DNA of 64,000 nt, from contig OZ316891.1 in assembly GCA_973895155.1 (NCBI GenBank), positions 9,920,001-9,984,000 of the forward strand. The letters are read 5' to 3'. Made by a program: the position numbers and the translations under genes. Below are positions 33,430-46,327 of the stretch, piece after piece (positions within the stretch are counted from its first letter, which is position 1; each line of letters begins with the position of its first letter). The notes beneath the pieces were generated by a model. The model saw only the letters and a list, made by a program, of their open reading frames with translations. It did no database searches and was not told the DNA's origin. The DNA comes from Marsupella aquatica (taxonomy: Eukaryota; Marchantiophyta).

Positions 33430-35910
33430 TGAAGCCTCTATATGGTGAATGCACATATCAAATTTTGTCTTATTCAGATTTTTGTGTCATGTATTTTCAT
33501 TTCAATCTGCATTATCAAGGGGCAGCCTTTGTATTCTATACATTTTTAATTAATTTTTAGACCCCTTTAGTTTTAGGTATTCTAGAGTGTTTTGAACTTA
33601 TTTTGGCAGCCCCCTTTCACAGTATGTGTTTTCTTAGAGATGAAACCAAAGGCTCCACCACCACGAGTGAGAGAAATGATGTTGAAGAACATGAATGCAT
33701 ATCCTCTTAAGTTCTCCTCATGTTTTTCTTTCCTAGGTTTATGATTTTTATTGAAAGGAGTGTCATTCATAAGGCACCCTGAGTTAAGTGCACACATCGT
33801 AGCATCATTTGACTGTACCTTTTCTTGGTCGGAGTGCTTTTCTTGGCAGACACTTTACTTATATAACAGCACTTCTATGCTCTCATATTTTATTTACTGT
33901 CAGATCACTACAAGACAAAAAATAAAGCATGTTCCAGGATGAGCATGCTATATGGGAGACAGTATACATCATTATGTAATGAGCAAGCATTCTTTACTTG
34001 ACACTAAGGAGGTCTAGGTGATGTAAACACTCACTTATACGGGCACTTATACAATTCATTAATACTTGAATATAAGATTGGATTGTATATGTGTGTACCG
34101 TCAACATAATGAGATGTAAGCAAAAGCCCCAAAGGGTGTCCTTCAAGTGAAGAAGTAAAATGGTGTTTTTTGTCCATCCCCAACCCTGTGGACAATGGGG
34201 GACAAATAGAGCACCTCCTTACTTTCTTGAGAACAGTTATAGACTTACAAGCCCTAAGTATGCCCGTGCGTTGCACGGTGCAAGGAGGGCCGGCCCATAG
34301 GGAGTCAGACTGGGGCATTTATGGGGCAATGTGAAGCACATATATGTGTCAAGGGTGCACATTTACTCCATCAATGGTTAGGGAAAACAGCCAAATGAAT
34401 TCAATGGCTATAGACTTTCCCACCCAAGAGCTCTTTTGTATTGGGACGAAGGACAAAAAAAGGTGGGATCTCTTATTATAGTTATAGATTTTTGTTAGAC
34501 ATTTACTCTTAGTCTAAGGTTATGTCATTGTAACCATAGTTAGGGCTTATCTTAGTCGGAGAACAGGCTAGGTTAACTAGGCTACAAACCCTATACCAAG
34601 CGGTGTTTGCTTAGATTGTAGGAACTCAGGCTCATTTTTACGGAGCTAGTTGAGAGATAGGGAGATCTTGTATTGCAAACTCAGTATAGCCGACGGGCCT
34701 AGAGTGCAGTAAAGCTCTTGTGTGTTCCCGTGGACATAGCCTCAAGCTGAGGTGAACCACTTATCTCTCTATGTCAACTACTTGTGCATTGGATGTTTCA
34801 TGGGCTTGCCGTTGCGATTGTCGTCTATCCTCAACAATTTTCATAAGTAACCTGGATCCACCTGGTTTTTCTTCAAGGACAATGGGGCTTTAAGGAGTGA
34901 ACAGTCCCCAACCTGACTTTGTTCACACAGCGTGCCTGAAAGGGCAATCCTGTGATGTTATGGGTGGGTTGGTGGAGTTGGGCTAGCAAATCAGGTGGGT
35001 TATTGGGGTTTGGCTATTAACTTGGGTGGGTTAGTGGGGTTTGGCTAACAACTGTCACTGGTCAGTAATAGTTTAACTTTGATAGTCCAGATTTAATTGG
35101 GGAACTTTAAAGGCTGTGATTTCATTGCTAAAATTTGTCTACAAAGAAAAGCCATACATATAGACAAATGAATCCTAAGGAATTACTTACTTTGAGTGAA
35201 GTAAAAAACAAATGCATTATGAGCGGAGGGTTTATGAAACTGCTATATGGTGAATCCACCTTTCAAATTTTGTCTCATTCAGATTTTGTGTCCAGTATTT
35301 TGATTTTAATGGTGAATCATTTGTATTAAGTTTGTTTTGAATTAACTTTTGGACCCCTTTTAATTTTAGTGAACTTAGAGTACTTTGAATGTATTTGGCT
35401 CCCCTCTTAAATGTTTAGTCTTTATTTTTGAATCACTCCTTAGTGAGTTCTCTTTTTTCTCATGAGAGTGAGAGAAATGAATTTGAACAATGTGCACATC
35501 CCATGTACTAAGTTCCCCTTGTGGTTGCTTTTATAAAATTTATGGTTTTAATAATTGAGTTGAATGTCATTTACCTAGAAGCAAGTGAAAATGTGTACTG
35601 TATGTGCATAACTCTTTAGTACCTTTGTACTTTCTTGGTCATAATGTACTTTTCTTTGCATGCGAACTTATGGTTTTGTGTGTTATGTCACTCACTCCTA
35701 ATTAACAGATATTAATTTTTTGGCATATCTTTTACATGTACCCAATCATAAAATAGATTAATTACATATCACTACAAGACAAAAAAAGGACATGTTCCAA
35801 GATGAACATGCTATATGAGCGGAGGGTTATTGGGGTTTGACTAGCAAATCAGGTGGGTTATTGGGGTTTGGCTAACAACTCGGGTGAATTGGTTTAACTT
35901 TGAGAGCCTG
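33430..35910. repeat. Diverged duplicated segment (two ~530-bp copies)
   Basis: 33430-33955 and 35236-35818 align over their length: both open with CTATATGGTGAAT, pass ATTCAGATTTTGTGTC, GACCCCTTTAG/AATTTTA, GAGTGAGAGAAATGA and TTTCTTGGTC, and close with ATCACTACAAGACAAAAAA and GAACATGCTATATGAG. Identity is perhaps 70%. A tandem TTATTGGGGTTTGGCTA motif occurs near 34961-35055 and again at 35822-35885. No coding capacity is recognised; it is probably an old non-autonomous transposon. Confidence 0.75.
34493..34836. mobile_element. Solo LTR of an LTR retrotransposon with ATTTT target duplication
   Basis: A 344-bp segment begins TGTTAG and ends CAACA, so it has the TG...CA ends of an LTR. It is flanked by identical 5-bp sequences, ATTTT at 34488-34492 and 34837-34841. 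It is about 85% similar to 55431-55775. No gag-pol coding sequence or adjacent primer-binding site is present, so this is best read as a solo LTR left by recombination between the two LTRs of one element. Confidence 0.88.
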
Positions 35911-37396
35911 GTGGTTGGGTCTATCTGACTGGTGTCTTCATCAGAATTAAATGGAGATTTGATTGTGCAGGATGCTCAAGAGTGACTGCAGAAATAAAAT
36001 TTCCTTGTCATGCTTTGATGGCAGCTATTCAGTAAAGTTGTTCTTCCTTTGTTTAATGAACAGGATGGTGTCAAAAAACAAACTGCTGCAGGTGATGGAA
36101 ATAACGCCAATTGAGGAGAAAGCTGCAATTGTGAAAATTGTAAAAGTTTCACTCATCGCTTCGATCAATAGATCCATTTCTGGTCTCATACTGCGTTGCA
36201 CAGAAAACCCGCCCATTATTACTGAAGGAAATGTTTAAGGGAACCAGAGACATGTACCCTTACGGAGCGGGGGAGCAGCAGGTCTGGCATCTCAATGCTG
36301 TCTAAAGAGTGGCATGTGAACAAAGGGTTGCAAATGAGTAATGAGAAGGTTCTCCGTCCATGACGATGATAGTAAATGACTTGTGAGCGCTGTACATTCT
36401 GCACGTATTGATTCAAAACTAGCCCCATTACCCGTTCCTTGAAAGTAAATAAATAATCTTGCATAACAAAAATTTATATGCTATTTCAGTTCATCTTTGC
36501 CCCATCCTTGTTTTTTGCCCACTCTCATTTCAGTTTTCTTTATTTGGAATCAATATCATTTTGTAAATCTTTATTTAAAGTTTTTTTTTGTTGACATTTA
36601 TGATCACTTTTGTCTCTAGTAGGGGTTAGGGTCTAGAGGCTTCACTCTAGACCCTAGGCCCTTAAGAGTAGACTTCCTTTGCGCTTTATAATAAGATGAG
36701 ACAGGAAGAGTGGCCCCCTCTATGGACCATAATTTCTGCACTTTGTGAAAGAGGACGTAGAGTGGAGAACAACTTAAGGAGACATCAAACTATCAAAGGT
36801 TTTAAACAGTAGAATGACAGTTCATGTGATGGAGACACGGGAACCTAAATTCTTGTGCCTAGGAGAAAGGCACGGATCAGTCGCTTAATTGTGCCATATG
36901 AATTTCACCAAGCTCTTTGATATTACGTGATAATCCTATCGCTAAGTAAATCAAGTAGACTTTTGATGAAACTGGGATTCAATCTTTCAGCCAGAAAATC
37001 TTGATCATTGAAATAGGTTGGAAACTTTTCCCGTTGACACTCAAACTAAAAAAATGTAATGTCACTTCACCAGACTCAAGCAAGCCTCTCAACAGGTGGA
37101 CCACAAACAATGACTCGAAGCAGCATGAACATGGCACATGAAATATATTCAAAATGAGTGACAGAAAACGAATCTTTCAAGGCCACCCAATGTTGTCCAT
37201 GCAAGTACCATCAATGCACCCTCAAAACAATGGTAAAATCTTCCCTGATTCGGCTCCCTGTACAAGGGCACTTCACATTTCAGTAACGAAGCTAGTCCCT
37301 AAGCTGCACTACTTCTCGAGCCTCGATCCAACCCTCTCATACCCAATATGGTCCCAGAGATACGCTTTTCGTGCATCCACGCAGAGGAGATCGCAT
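35911..37396. other. TE-like spacer with one hairpin element
   Basis: AT-rich, without a recognised gene; a 91-codon frame at 35963-36238 has no family resemblance that I can see. A perfect inverted repeat with 11-bp arms is at 36627-36656. Confidence 0.45.
36627..36656. repeat. 11-bp perfect inverted repeat around GGCTTCAC
   Basis: Arms 36627-36637 (TAGGGTCTAGA) and 36646-36656 are perfect reverse complements around the 8-nt loop GGCTTCAC. The same loop with weaker arms occurs at 59857-59875, and the next ~50 bp downstream are alignable at both sites, which suggests a shared terminus of one repeat family. Confidence 0.75.
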
Positions 37397-39261
37397 TTAC
37401 TTTGGAGTGGAACATTTTTTCAAACAGGCGACTGGATCGTCACCAAGATCAAGAAAGGAAGGAAAATCCCATGGCATATCGATGGCTTTAAGAGGAACCA
37501 AGCCTGGCTCATCGAAGATTTTGACCACCTCCTCGAAGACTTTGACATTCCCCTCAGAGGATAGATGTATTCCATCACTGCCAAGATCAATGATCCAACA
37601 CTGTCATTGAGAAGTCATTCTAGAGAAACCCAATTGAAGGGGTAAGGATACGCTAACACTCTTTTGCTCTTCACTGTTTTATTATAAGAACAGTCATTTC
37701 TTTGCTTAAGTTTCAACGATACCGAGTCAACCATGATGAAGCCCTGTAGTGAAAAATTCACGTATAGGGTCATCTCCCATCAGGTTGAAAGCATCGTCTA
37801 TAACGTCGGCATGTAATGGGCGGATCCTAATTTTGAAAATCAAGCAGATTCTGTTTCCATTTGAATGTGAACAGTTAACTTGAAACGTAATGAAATATCT
37901 CACCAGAGGAGCTGCTCTTGCCAATTTGGCGTCTCCTGGAAAATCGACCACAGATTGATCACTGGCACGCCCGTCTCTTCTCCTACTTTGACACACTCAT
38001 CTGCATACATTTTAGTTACTTCATTTCGTCGCTTTGGGATCCCACTGGAATCTCCGAAAACCTCCCTAGAGATTCAAAAGAGTTTCATTGTCAGTGTCGC
38101 CAAATTACTTTATCAGAAGAAATTTTAAACAGAATCACAAAATGGAAAGAAACAAAAGACAGAACATATTCAAAACTTTAAAATCAAATCGAGCACATCA
38201 AAACAGTTTGAACCTCCGAAAGGCCCCTCACCGTGCATAGATTATGAGGGCTTTCTCGCAAATTGGTGGAGGTGTGATGAGAACAACATGCGTGCGGTCT
38301 GATAGATTCTGCAAACAGGGGAGACCATTTTTCAGTTCATCTCCAGAGACGACCCCAAGTTTTAGAGACTCTTCCCTTGACACATGTAGATGTTCTCGGC
38401 CATATTGGAAATCAGTAGAATCAGAACAGATCCATTCTTATACAAGAAATTCCATTTGCAACAGAAAGGAGATAACTATGCAAGAAAAGAAAGCAATCAG
38501 TTTATCTGTCCCTAGCGAAGTCCCATCTAACCCACCAAGTATTCCTCCTAGAAACCAATTGATAAGCTGGAATTTAGAACCTTCAAGTGGGCTACAGTCT
38601 TATGGAGATTCTCCTTGTACTCTGGCAAGGGAACGTGTTGGTCGACTGTGCCTATAGGACCAACTGCTGCATCATTTGCCCCAAAAAATACCGTCACCAG
38701 CAGTGGAGGATTCGAGGAGGGCTGAATGAGACACGTACAACAGAGAACCTCACTGTCAAGTCGTGATGAGAATCATTGTCGTAAATTCATTAGTCTTAGT
38801 TAACTTATTCAACTTGAGATGATTGATCAAAGTAAGAGAAAAATGTTTACGGAAATAAGGATCCATACGAAATAACTTTTAAACAACGAGCGCTGAGTGA
38901 AAACAGGGAATACAATTGGGAAGATCTTGTCGAGCATTGGAAGGATCCAGCGTGTGTTGTAGCCAGAGAAACCTCGAAGCACCACATCGGCCTGGATACG
39001 AGAAACGAACTCACTATCAGTATCATCGTGAGACTCTCAAGAGTGTTTTTTTTCAAGTGCACAGATTGTTCTTACGAAATTTATCGTCAAAGAGACAGTA
39101 GCTCGGCCCAAACAATATGCTTGATAGGATACGATCTGGGTCATCACCGTTCGGGCATAATGATCTGCTAAGCCAGTTCCCCAGCCGCTCTTCTCCGCCT
39201 CGAAGGCAAATTGTGTTATGGAGTCACCAAACAGCACAATCTGCGGCCGTATTGTCCCCAT
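37397..39261 (-). CDS. GDSL/SGNH esterase, isoamyl acetate-hydrolysing esterase type
   Basis: Small SGNH-fold hydrolase like the plant GDSL esterases related to yeast IAH1; family members hydrolyse short esters, but the natural substrate is unknown. Six exons: 39261-39148, 38991-38914, 38721-38581, 38308-38232, 38065-37904, 37577-37397; 250 aa, phases consistent, close to the family's usual length. The catalytic Ser is in FGDSIT (S14) of block I; block II has the Gly of RGFSGYNTRW; block III is GAND (78-81); block V is DGIHL (D192, H195), giving the Ser-Asp-His triad. LITPPP and MPWDFP are further family marks. No signal peptide is visible, so it is probably cytosolic. The start is the first ATG of the conserved N-terminus (MGTIRPQIVLFGDS). 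Confidence 0.96.
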
Positions 39262-41452
39262 TCTTCTGCGCTGTATTGCTGTACTGTAGGTCGCCTTTCT
39301 ATTCCCCTCAGTTCAACGCACAAGTATTCCAATCCACCACCCCAAGCAACTCTGGACAGAGTTCACCACTTCAGCACATTGCTGTTCCTCTGCTTTCCGG
39401 AGAAAAGATCGGCAGTGCCTGGACAGCAATTCCGACTTCCAGTGAGAATGCGGAGACGAAGATTGCTGTAATAATTGTCGGCTTCGAAGGAGACTTTCTC
39501 GATTCAATTATCAATTCCTGTACGTCACGTTTGTCTTGCTACATTTGCAGCTGTGTGCGTTTCCATCGAAGGTTCAGTACAGTACAGAGCCAAAATAATT
39601 AAATCATCTGACTGTCAGAGTACGACGATTGCTGCATCGGTGAAACTTGAGCTCATTCGTGTCCCACACTGATGAATAACTCCCACAGACCACGTTTCCC
39701 ACATTTCCAGTTGGAACATTGAAGCTCCCATATTTTTTAATTTTTCTTAATTTTGCTTTCACATTTAGAGCTCAGTAGACCAAAAACGAAAGCCAGGATG
39801 GTCCACCATGTTGGACACAGGCTCCCAGAATCAAATTTTAGTGGTCCATGGGAGTTTGGGGCCCATAATTTTATGATTATGAGTACTTTTAGAGCATCTC
39901 CAACCCAACTGGGTTTTGTTAATGTAGCTGGGTGTTGACCAAAGACCAAACCCAAGAAAGAAAATCTACAAAGTCAGGTCCAACCCACTCCTTCACTGGA
40001 ACACTATCTAGATTTCAGGAAGATGGTTTTTTGGTTACTGGATTGGATTCTGTGTCATTTTTTCCTTTTTGCCAGGGTGGCATAGGTCACCTTGTGCGAC
40101 TGAAAACATGCTAAGCACATTTCTTATCTACTTTTCCTAGATTAATTTTTGACTGTTAAATATCCCTAGATTTAAGGAGGCCTGTTGGATTCTGGCTATT
40201 GGTCCGTGGCTAAATGGGAATCTGGCTAATTGAACACAACAAATCTGCAATTTTTGCCAAAAATGGTGAATGCTTTTCAATGAGGTGGAATTTGACAAAT
40301 TTTTGCACCCCCCCCCCCGCGCCCAACCAAAACAAAAAAAAACAAAAAACAGGGTGCCTTATGTTTCATAACAAGACACGTGTATTTTTTTCATTTAATC
40401 TTTTGGGAGTGGTTTCATGGTGATTTGAATCACACTATTTACAATGGTAGATCTTTATCTCTTAATAGCCCTTTCAAGTAAATTGGTCCTTCAAAAGCAT
40501 TTCAGTAAATGTCCTTAACAGGAGGTCTCAACCTTCAAAATTTGATTAACTTAACTTACTAATTAAGGTTATGGCCAGCAAAAAGAATAGATTATCAAAT
40601 TCATGATTTATAATGCAGAAGATTGGTCGCATGCCATGACCCTAAGTAGTAGATTAGTAAATTCAGGATTCATGTATTTTTGCCATCAAGATTTGTCACA
40701 TGCCATGACCCTAAGTCAATGTAGAGTCTAGTGAACAAAAATAAATCCATTACCTTGTGAGAAAGCTATGGCCATTAGCCATCATTAACAATGAAGCTTT
40801 GAGACTCCCTATTATTCCGGAAAGGCGAGAAAGCACTTTTTCGTTCGAAAACTCATGAGGGATACACTAAATTTTAAATTCTTCACTCGACCCATTGCTT
40901 AAACTCTGCTAAAAGATGTCTCTGCTGTCTCTGCCTACATTCGGCAAGGAGCTTCTCTCATGCCCGACTTGGGTTGCCTGCCTTGAAATGCATGTTTGCG
41001 GCATTCACATTTGTGTAGTCGGGTGAACTGTTTGCCATATCGCCCCAACATCAGGCTTGGAAATTTTGTTGCCCACATCATTCGTTGGTCGCTACTCTAC
41101 TCCTCACACCCACTCCGTCACTTGAGTTTATGCAGCCGCTGCAGGAGGTGCTTTTGGGCTACAAATTGAACAAGTTCGTTTTCTACACGTACCAATTAGG
41201 GTCTTAGGTTTCTAGTCAGGATCGTACAGTGGTAGAGTAGAGAGGGCAAATTCCAAGCTTGCTTTGCAATTTCGCCTTTTAGATATGTTGTCGACGGTTC
41301 ACCGTTCCTTCATTGGTCTCCTAGTTTCTTTTGTGGGGACGGAGAAGAGAAACTACATGAGTGAATTGCTAGCTAGCGCAAGAAGCTTTGTACAGGAGTA
41401 ATTTTGATATCGTCTGAAACGCTTTGGACCTCTGACCGGTGGCGGAGGAGCA
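39262..41452. other. Divergent intergenic region between the esterase and HBS1-like genes
   Basis: Should hold the promoters of both flanking genes, which are transcribed away from each other. I see no additional gene. Noted: an 11-C run followed by A-rich sequence near 40307-40345, and an imperfect ~69-bp tandem duplication at 40586-40718 sharing CATGCCATGACCCTAAGT. Confidence 0.45.
40586..40718. repeat. ~69-bp imperfect tandem duplication
   Basis: Two copies each run from TAGATTA...AAATTCA to CATGCCATGACCCTAAGT with a period of 69 bp. They are non-coding and lie in the spacer upstream of the HBS1-like gene. Confidence 0.7.
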
Positions 41453-44400
41453 ATGTCTCGCAAGTATGGACGCAGCAGTGCATATGACGACGATGCTTAC
41501 GATGGTTACGACGATAACTACTACGACTACGATGAAGAAGAAGAGGCAGCACCGGCCTTCTCTTCAGGTTTGTTTGTTTGCCTTCAAGCCACTTCTAAAT
41601 TCCTGCTTTGTCTCCAGTCGAAATAACTGTGCATGTTTCTGGTGACGTAAACTGTGAGCTCGTGCGGAAAACTATTGAGAACGACACACTTGTTAGGAGC
41701 TCAGTAGCTCATTCATCAGGGAATTTTGAGCTCATGCTGGTAAGAGTCGAGAACGAGGCACTAATTGTAAACTCTTTAAGTAATTGATGTAAATAATGAG
41801 CTCACTCTGGGCTCGGGAACTGTAATAACCTTTGTCAGGAACTCAAGTTGTCTTTGATGATTACGCCTGTGCCTTACCTTCTCTGTCTTTGCATCTCTCT
41901 CTGTGGGCATCCATGGATTTCAGAAAATGAATTCATTTAAATTCCTTCTCACCAACGATGTACCGATTGGTACCCTCTATTCTAGGTTCTTGGGCGCGAC
42001 TTGAGCTTTAATATATTCAACCTTGTTTAGGGCATTTCCTTAAACCTTGTGGGTTTACACAAACAATCTCCCACCTAATTGATAGACAATTTGACCGACT
42101 CGTCTTCAGTGCACAACTCTATTTCACTACAAGATGCCTCCCTCTATTGTTTCCCTATTGACATTGACACAAGCGCACGGATTCATAGCCGTCTGTCTCG
42201 ATGAAATTGTCACTCTGCGCTGGTGAACAAATTTTTTTCGATGTTAAAGAAAGGGCTGGATTTGGACGCCCCAAGACGGATGCAACTGTTGTGTAATCTC
42301 GTGAGTGTAATGGGTATGGTCTACGCAGCGAACTGCTGTCGAATGACCGAATTAGCTTCGAATCTTTAGTTAATTAGTGATGTGAAAGGGGGGTGGTCAG
42401 GAGGTTTGTGAAATAAATTCATGGATTTGTCGGGCCTGCAGTTTCAAATTCGGCCCGAGCACAAGAAGCCTCAGAGCTCGGCAAGGCTCTCTTCTCCCCA
42501 CTGCCCGCCTGGAAGCTGAAAAGGACAACGGTGAGATCTCCTACCGGGGAACTTGATAAATCCCTGATGGGAGAGAGCAATCTATTTGTAGACACAACTC
42601 GACAGCAGCCCACCTTGGTTTCTTCTACTTCTTCAGCACATCCCACTGGAGTAGGTCAGAGTCGAATTTCGAGTATCCTGCATGAAATGTAGGGATGTTT
42701 CATGTTGTTGTTAGTGATAACAAGAGCATTGGCAGAAGCAAGCTCTGGAAATATGTAGTGCTTGCAAATCTTCTTCGCTTAATAGTAAACAGATTCTGGG
42801 CTTCATTGCATGTGAAACAGAACAGCACGTGTCTTGCAAAGTGGTAAACACTTTTACACCCTTTGAAATGGTTGTTGATACGTTATCGAACTGAACTCTA
42901 TCTTGAGCTGTACGTATGTCCTCTGCTTCACTTCGGACATTCTGTAGGAGCTAAATGTAATGTTAGTGGTCTGTATGCTATTAACAGTGCCGTTCAAGTT
43001 CGACACCCCATCGCCCGATGATAAAGTTCGGATATCCCAGTCCGGGACTAAGATGAGTTCTGGTAGGTCATATTGCATCGCTGAGCCTGATCGACGGGTT
43101 TCTTTCTTTTCGAATCCATCCATGCCATATTTTGGGGGTTGACTTGGTGACCGCTGTCGAAAGTTCAGTGTTTAAGTTGGGTTTATGATATTCAATAGAT
43201 GGCCTTCGTTCCTGTAGGGCTTTGACACGAGTGGCTGGGATTCTGGATTCTGTTTTGTTGAACGGCTAGACAAAATCTTTCCTGACTTGTAGCTTTCGTT
43301 CTTCTTCTTGTCTTTCACAGCTCGTGTGCCTTCGAAGCCAGCTGCGAAGCCAGTTGTGAAGCCAGTTGTGAAGCCAGTTGAGAAGCCAGTTGTGAGCAAG
43401 CCTCCAGTTCTTGCAAAGAACAGAGATGCAGCAGGCTCTGTAAACAGTCAGAAGCAGCAGAAGTCGAAATCCTCAGTACTGTCTTTGGGATCAAGCACCA
43501 GTACGAAGGATGAGCATTCGGAATACAAGCCAAATCACGGTCAAGGAGACGAGACAAGCCATCATGGAGCGGGACAGGCAGAGGTCCAAGTTTTTGAGGG
43601 TGTAATGCACATGACTTTAGATGGTGGAAAGGGACGGGAGAAAAAGGCCGAACAGACCTCTTCTAATTCCCAGAAACAACTTGATCTTGAATCCTATGTG
43701 CCGGACTCCTGGATACTTGAAGAGATCAATGCAGAGAGAAAACCACTGCTTCACCTCATCGTCGTAAGTAATAGCCTCCTTGCTTGTCGTTTACGCTTTG
43801 GTGCAAGTCCAATCAAGTTTTGTCTTCATCAGTAAAACTCGCCTATGTCATCATTTATAAGTATGAGGGCAGATTTCCGATCAAGTCATTTGGCTTGCGT
43901 TGCACTTTTGTAAATGTGCAGATAGGACATGTTGATGCAGGTAAATCAACACTCATGGGCCATATTCTTCATCTCTTAGGAAGGGTAACTCAAAAAGATA
44001 TGCACAAGAACGAAAGAGAATCCAAGCAACAGGTATGCAGTAAAGCAGCTAAAGTATGTCCTGATGTACTTTCGCTTTGAAACAAGTTTCCGCTGTGATG
44101 ATTGGGTGGGTAGTCTTCGTCGATCCGACCTTTTTGCATAAGGTCTTACGGTTTTCGAATCTGTTTAATCTGAATCAATGTCCCTTACCTCTCCGCAACA
44201 ACAGGGAAAAGGCTCCTTTGCATATGCGTGGGTGTTGGATGAAGGATCAGAGGAGAGAGCTAGAGGTGTAACAATGACCATCGCTGTGGCCCATTTCGAA
44301 ACTCCAAAACTTAGGGTTGTGCTACTCGATGCTCCAGGGCATAAAGATTTTGTTCCCAATATGATCTCAGGAGCCGCGCAAGCAGATGCTGCAGTTCTGG

Positions 44401-46327
44401 TTGTAGATGCTTCACTGGGAGCTTTTGAAGCAGGATTGTCCGGTGAAGGACAGAACAGTGGTCAGACTCGGGAACATGCCCAACTTGCCCGCAGCTTGGG
44501 AGTTGAACAATTAGTTGTTGCTGTGAATAAAATGGATACTGTGGATTACTCTCAACAAAGATACACGTCCATAAAAGGATCCCTCCAACCCTTCTTAAAA
44601 CAATGTGGCTTCAAGGAGTCTGCTGTACGCTGGATTCCTGTGAGTGCTAGTGATGGTCAAAACTTAAATGCACCTGCTTCTACAACTTCACTGACTTCCT
44701 GGTACAGTGCAATAAAGTTTGCTTCCAATCCTTTTACAATTGGTTAGACATGTACTAGAGGAAGTTGTAGGAATACAACATCTTGATACATAGAGCTTCA
44801 ATAAGTATGTGAGGACTATTCTATTCCCTGTAGATGCTCAAGACTTGTCTGGTTGACCTGCGGTTCGTCGGTTGAGAGTCATGCCTGGATAAAAAGTAAT
44901 CTCCTCTTTGACGTGTTTCTAAGCATTGTATCGTGTTTTTGTGTACTCTCTCCCTGCAGGTACACAGGTCCAACCCTTCTGCAAGCTATTGATTCTTTTG
45001 AACAGCCATTGCGAAATACTTTGAAGCCTTTGAGGCTTGTCGTTGCAGAACTTGTAAAAAGTCGTAGTCTTGGTCAAGCCGCTGTTAGCGGCAAGCTGGA
45101 AAGTGGAGCCCTTCGGATTGGCAGCAAGGTCAGCTCTCGTGAAAGTTTGTACCGATGTTCTATGATATTTGAAAGTCACATAGGGCCTGTTTCCATTCTG
45201 ACGGCTTGATTTGCTATCCCGGACTGCTTATTGTATTCGGTTACTTTATGATGTCTCGCCTATATTTGCAGACGAGCGCGAGATTTTAATCTCAATCGTA
45301 ATTACAATAATTGCAGGTTTTGGTCATGCCAATCGGAGAGATTGCAACTGTAAAGTGTATAGAACAGGAGGGAACACCCTTAAATGTGGCTTTGGCTGGA
45401 GACAGCATAGATGTTGGATTGATAGGCGTAGACCCTGCAGTGTTAGCGACAGGAGGGGTTTTATGTCATCCAGAGTATCCCGTACAAGTGGCAACCAAGC
45501 TAGAAGCAAGGGTGTTGATTTTGGGTATAAGTGTACCAATTCTTCGGGGAGGACAGGTTTGTGCTTCGTTGCACCTTAATGACAATTACCTTATAAACTA
45601 GGAGTATAGAATAACGGTTATGCTTACTTTAATGTTATTGAGTTCGTGATCTTACCTTTCATCATCAGGCCAAAGCAAGAAATTTATTGCTCAGGATGAA
45701 GCCAAATCTTACTCACAGTTTTCACTTCCTCTGCAGGCTGTCCTACATGCTCACCATGCTAGAGAGTCGGTGCGAATAGCTGACCTTGTGGCAATCCTAG
45801 ACTCCAAGACTGGATCTGTCACTAAGAAAAAGCCTCGATGTTTGATTGCCAATCAGAGTGCTTTGATTGAGGTAAGACGAAGCAACCCTGTCAAGCCTTT
45901 TGGATGTGCTTTGCTCCTGTAGGCAACCATGAATAGGGAACTCAATAAAAAGACCTGGTTTCGGTCGTGTTGTCGCAGTAAAGTCAAATTTCAGTAACTG
46001 CCAAATTTTCACGTCCTTATGAAGCAATCGCTTCTTGTAGTAGCCATCCAAGCTGATGGATGAAAGTCAGCATACTAGGAGGGAAACAGACTTAGATTTG
46101 CCACCTACGTACGAAAGTAAATTATCTTCTAATTTTCTTACTATTCCCCACCCTTATCTCAACTTCATCTGAATTTCATCTGAATCATGAGTGTGCAGGT
46201 TGTTCCAGAGAGGAGTCTTTGTTTGGAGGAGTATTCTCGGTTTAAAGCTCTTGGTAGGATTGCTCTGCGAGATGGAGGGAAAACCCTCGCAGTGGGCATT
46301 GTTACCCGTATACTCTCCCACCAATAA
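41453..46327 (+). CDS. HBS1: HBS1-like translational GTPase (ribosome rescue)
   Basis: eEF1A/eRF3-family GTPase that with Pelota/Dom34 frees stalled ribosomes in no-go and non-stop decay. Ten exons: 41453-41567, 42442-42654, 42988-43062, 43321-43763, 43922-44032, 44205-44701, 44960-45128, 45317-45556, 45737-45871, 46199-46327; 708 aa, phases consistent. N-terminus: Tyr/Asp-rich acidic segment (1-35) as in HBS1 proteins, then [11 protein letters not shown], then a low-complexity Lys-Pro-Val repeat (exon 4). GTPase motifs: G1 GHVDAGKS (284-291), switch I GVTMTIA, G3 DAPGH (361-365), G4 NKMD (427-430), G5 VSAS. Then come two beta-barrel domains ([29 protein letters not shown]). eRF3 is less likely because that N-terminus lacks this pattern. 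Plant HBS1 loci can also give a SKI7-like isoform by alternative splicing; that cannot be judged here. Confidence 0.97.

Noticed and set aside
35963-36238. 91-codon plus-strand frame
   Set aside because: No family resemblance, and it sits in TE-like AT-rich sequence without splice or start support.
39117-39602. 161-codon plus-strand frame at the esterase 5' end
   Set aside because: Antisense shadow of esterase exon 1 and its promoter region.
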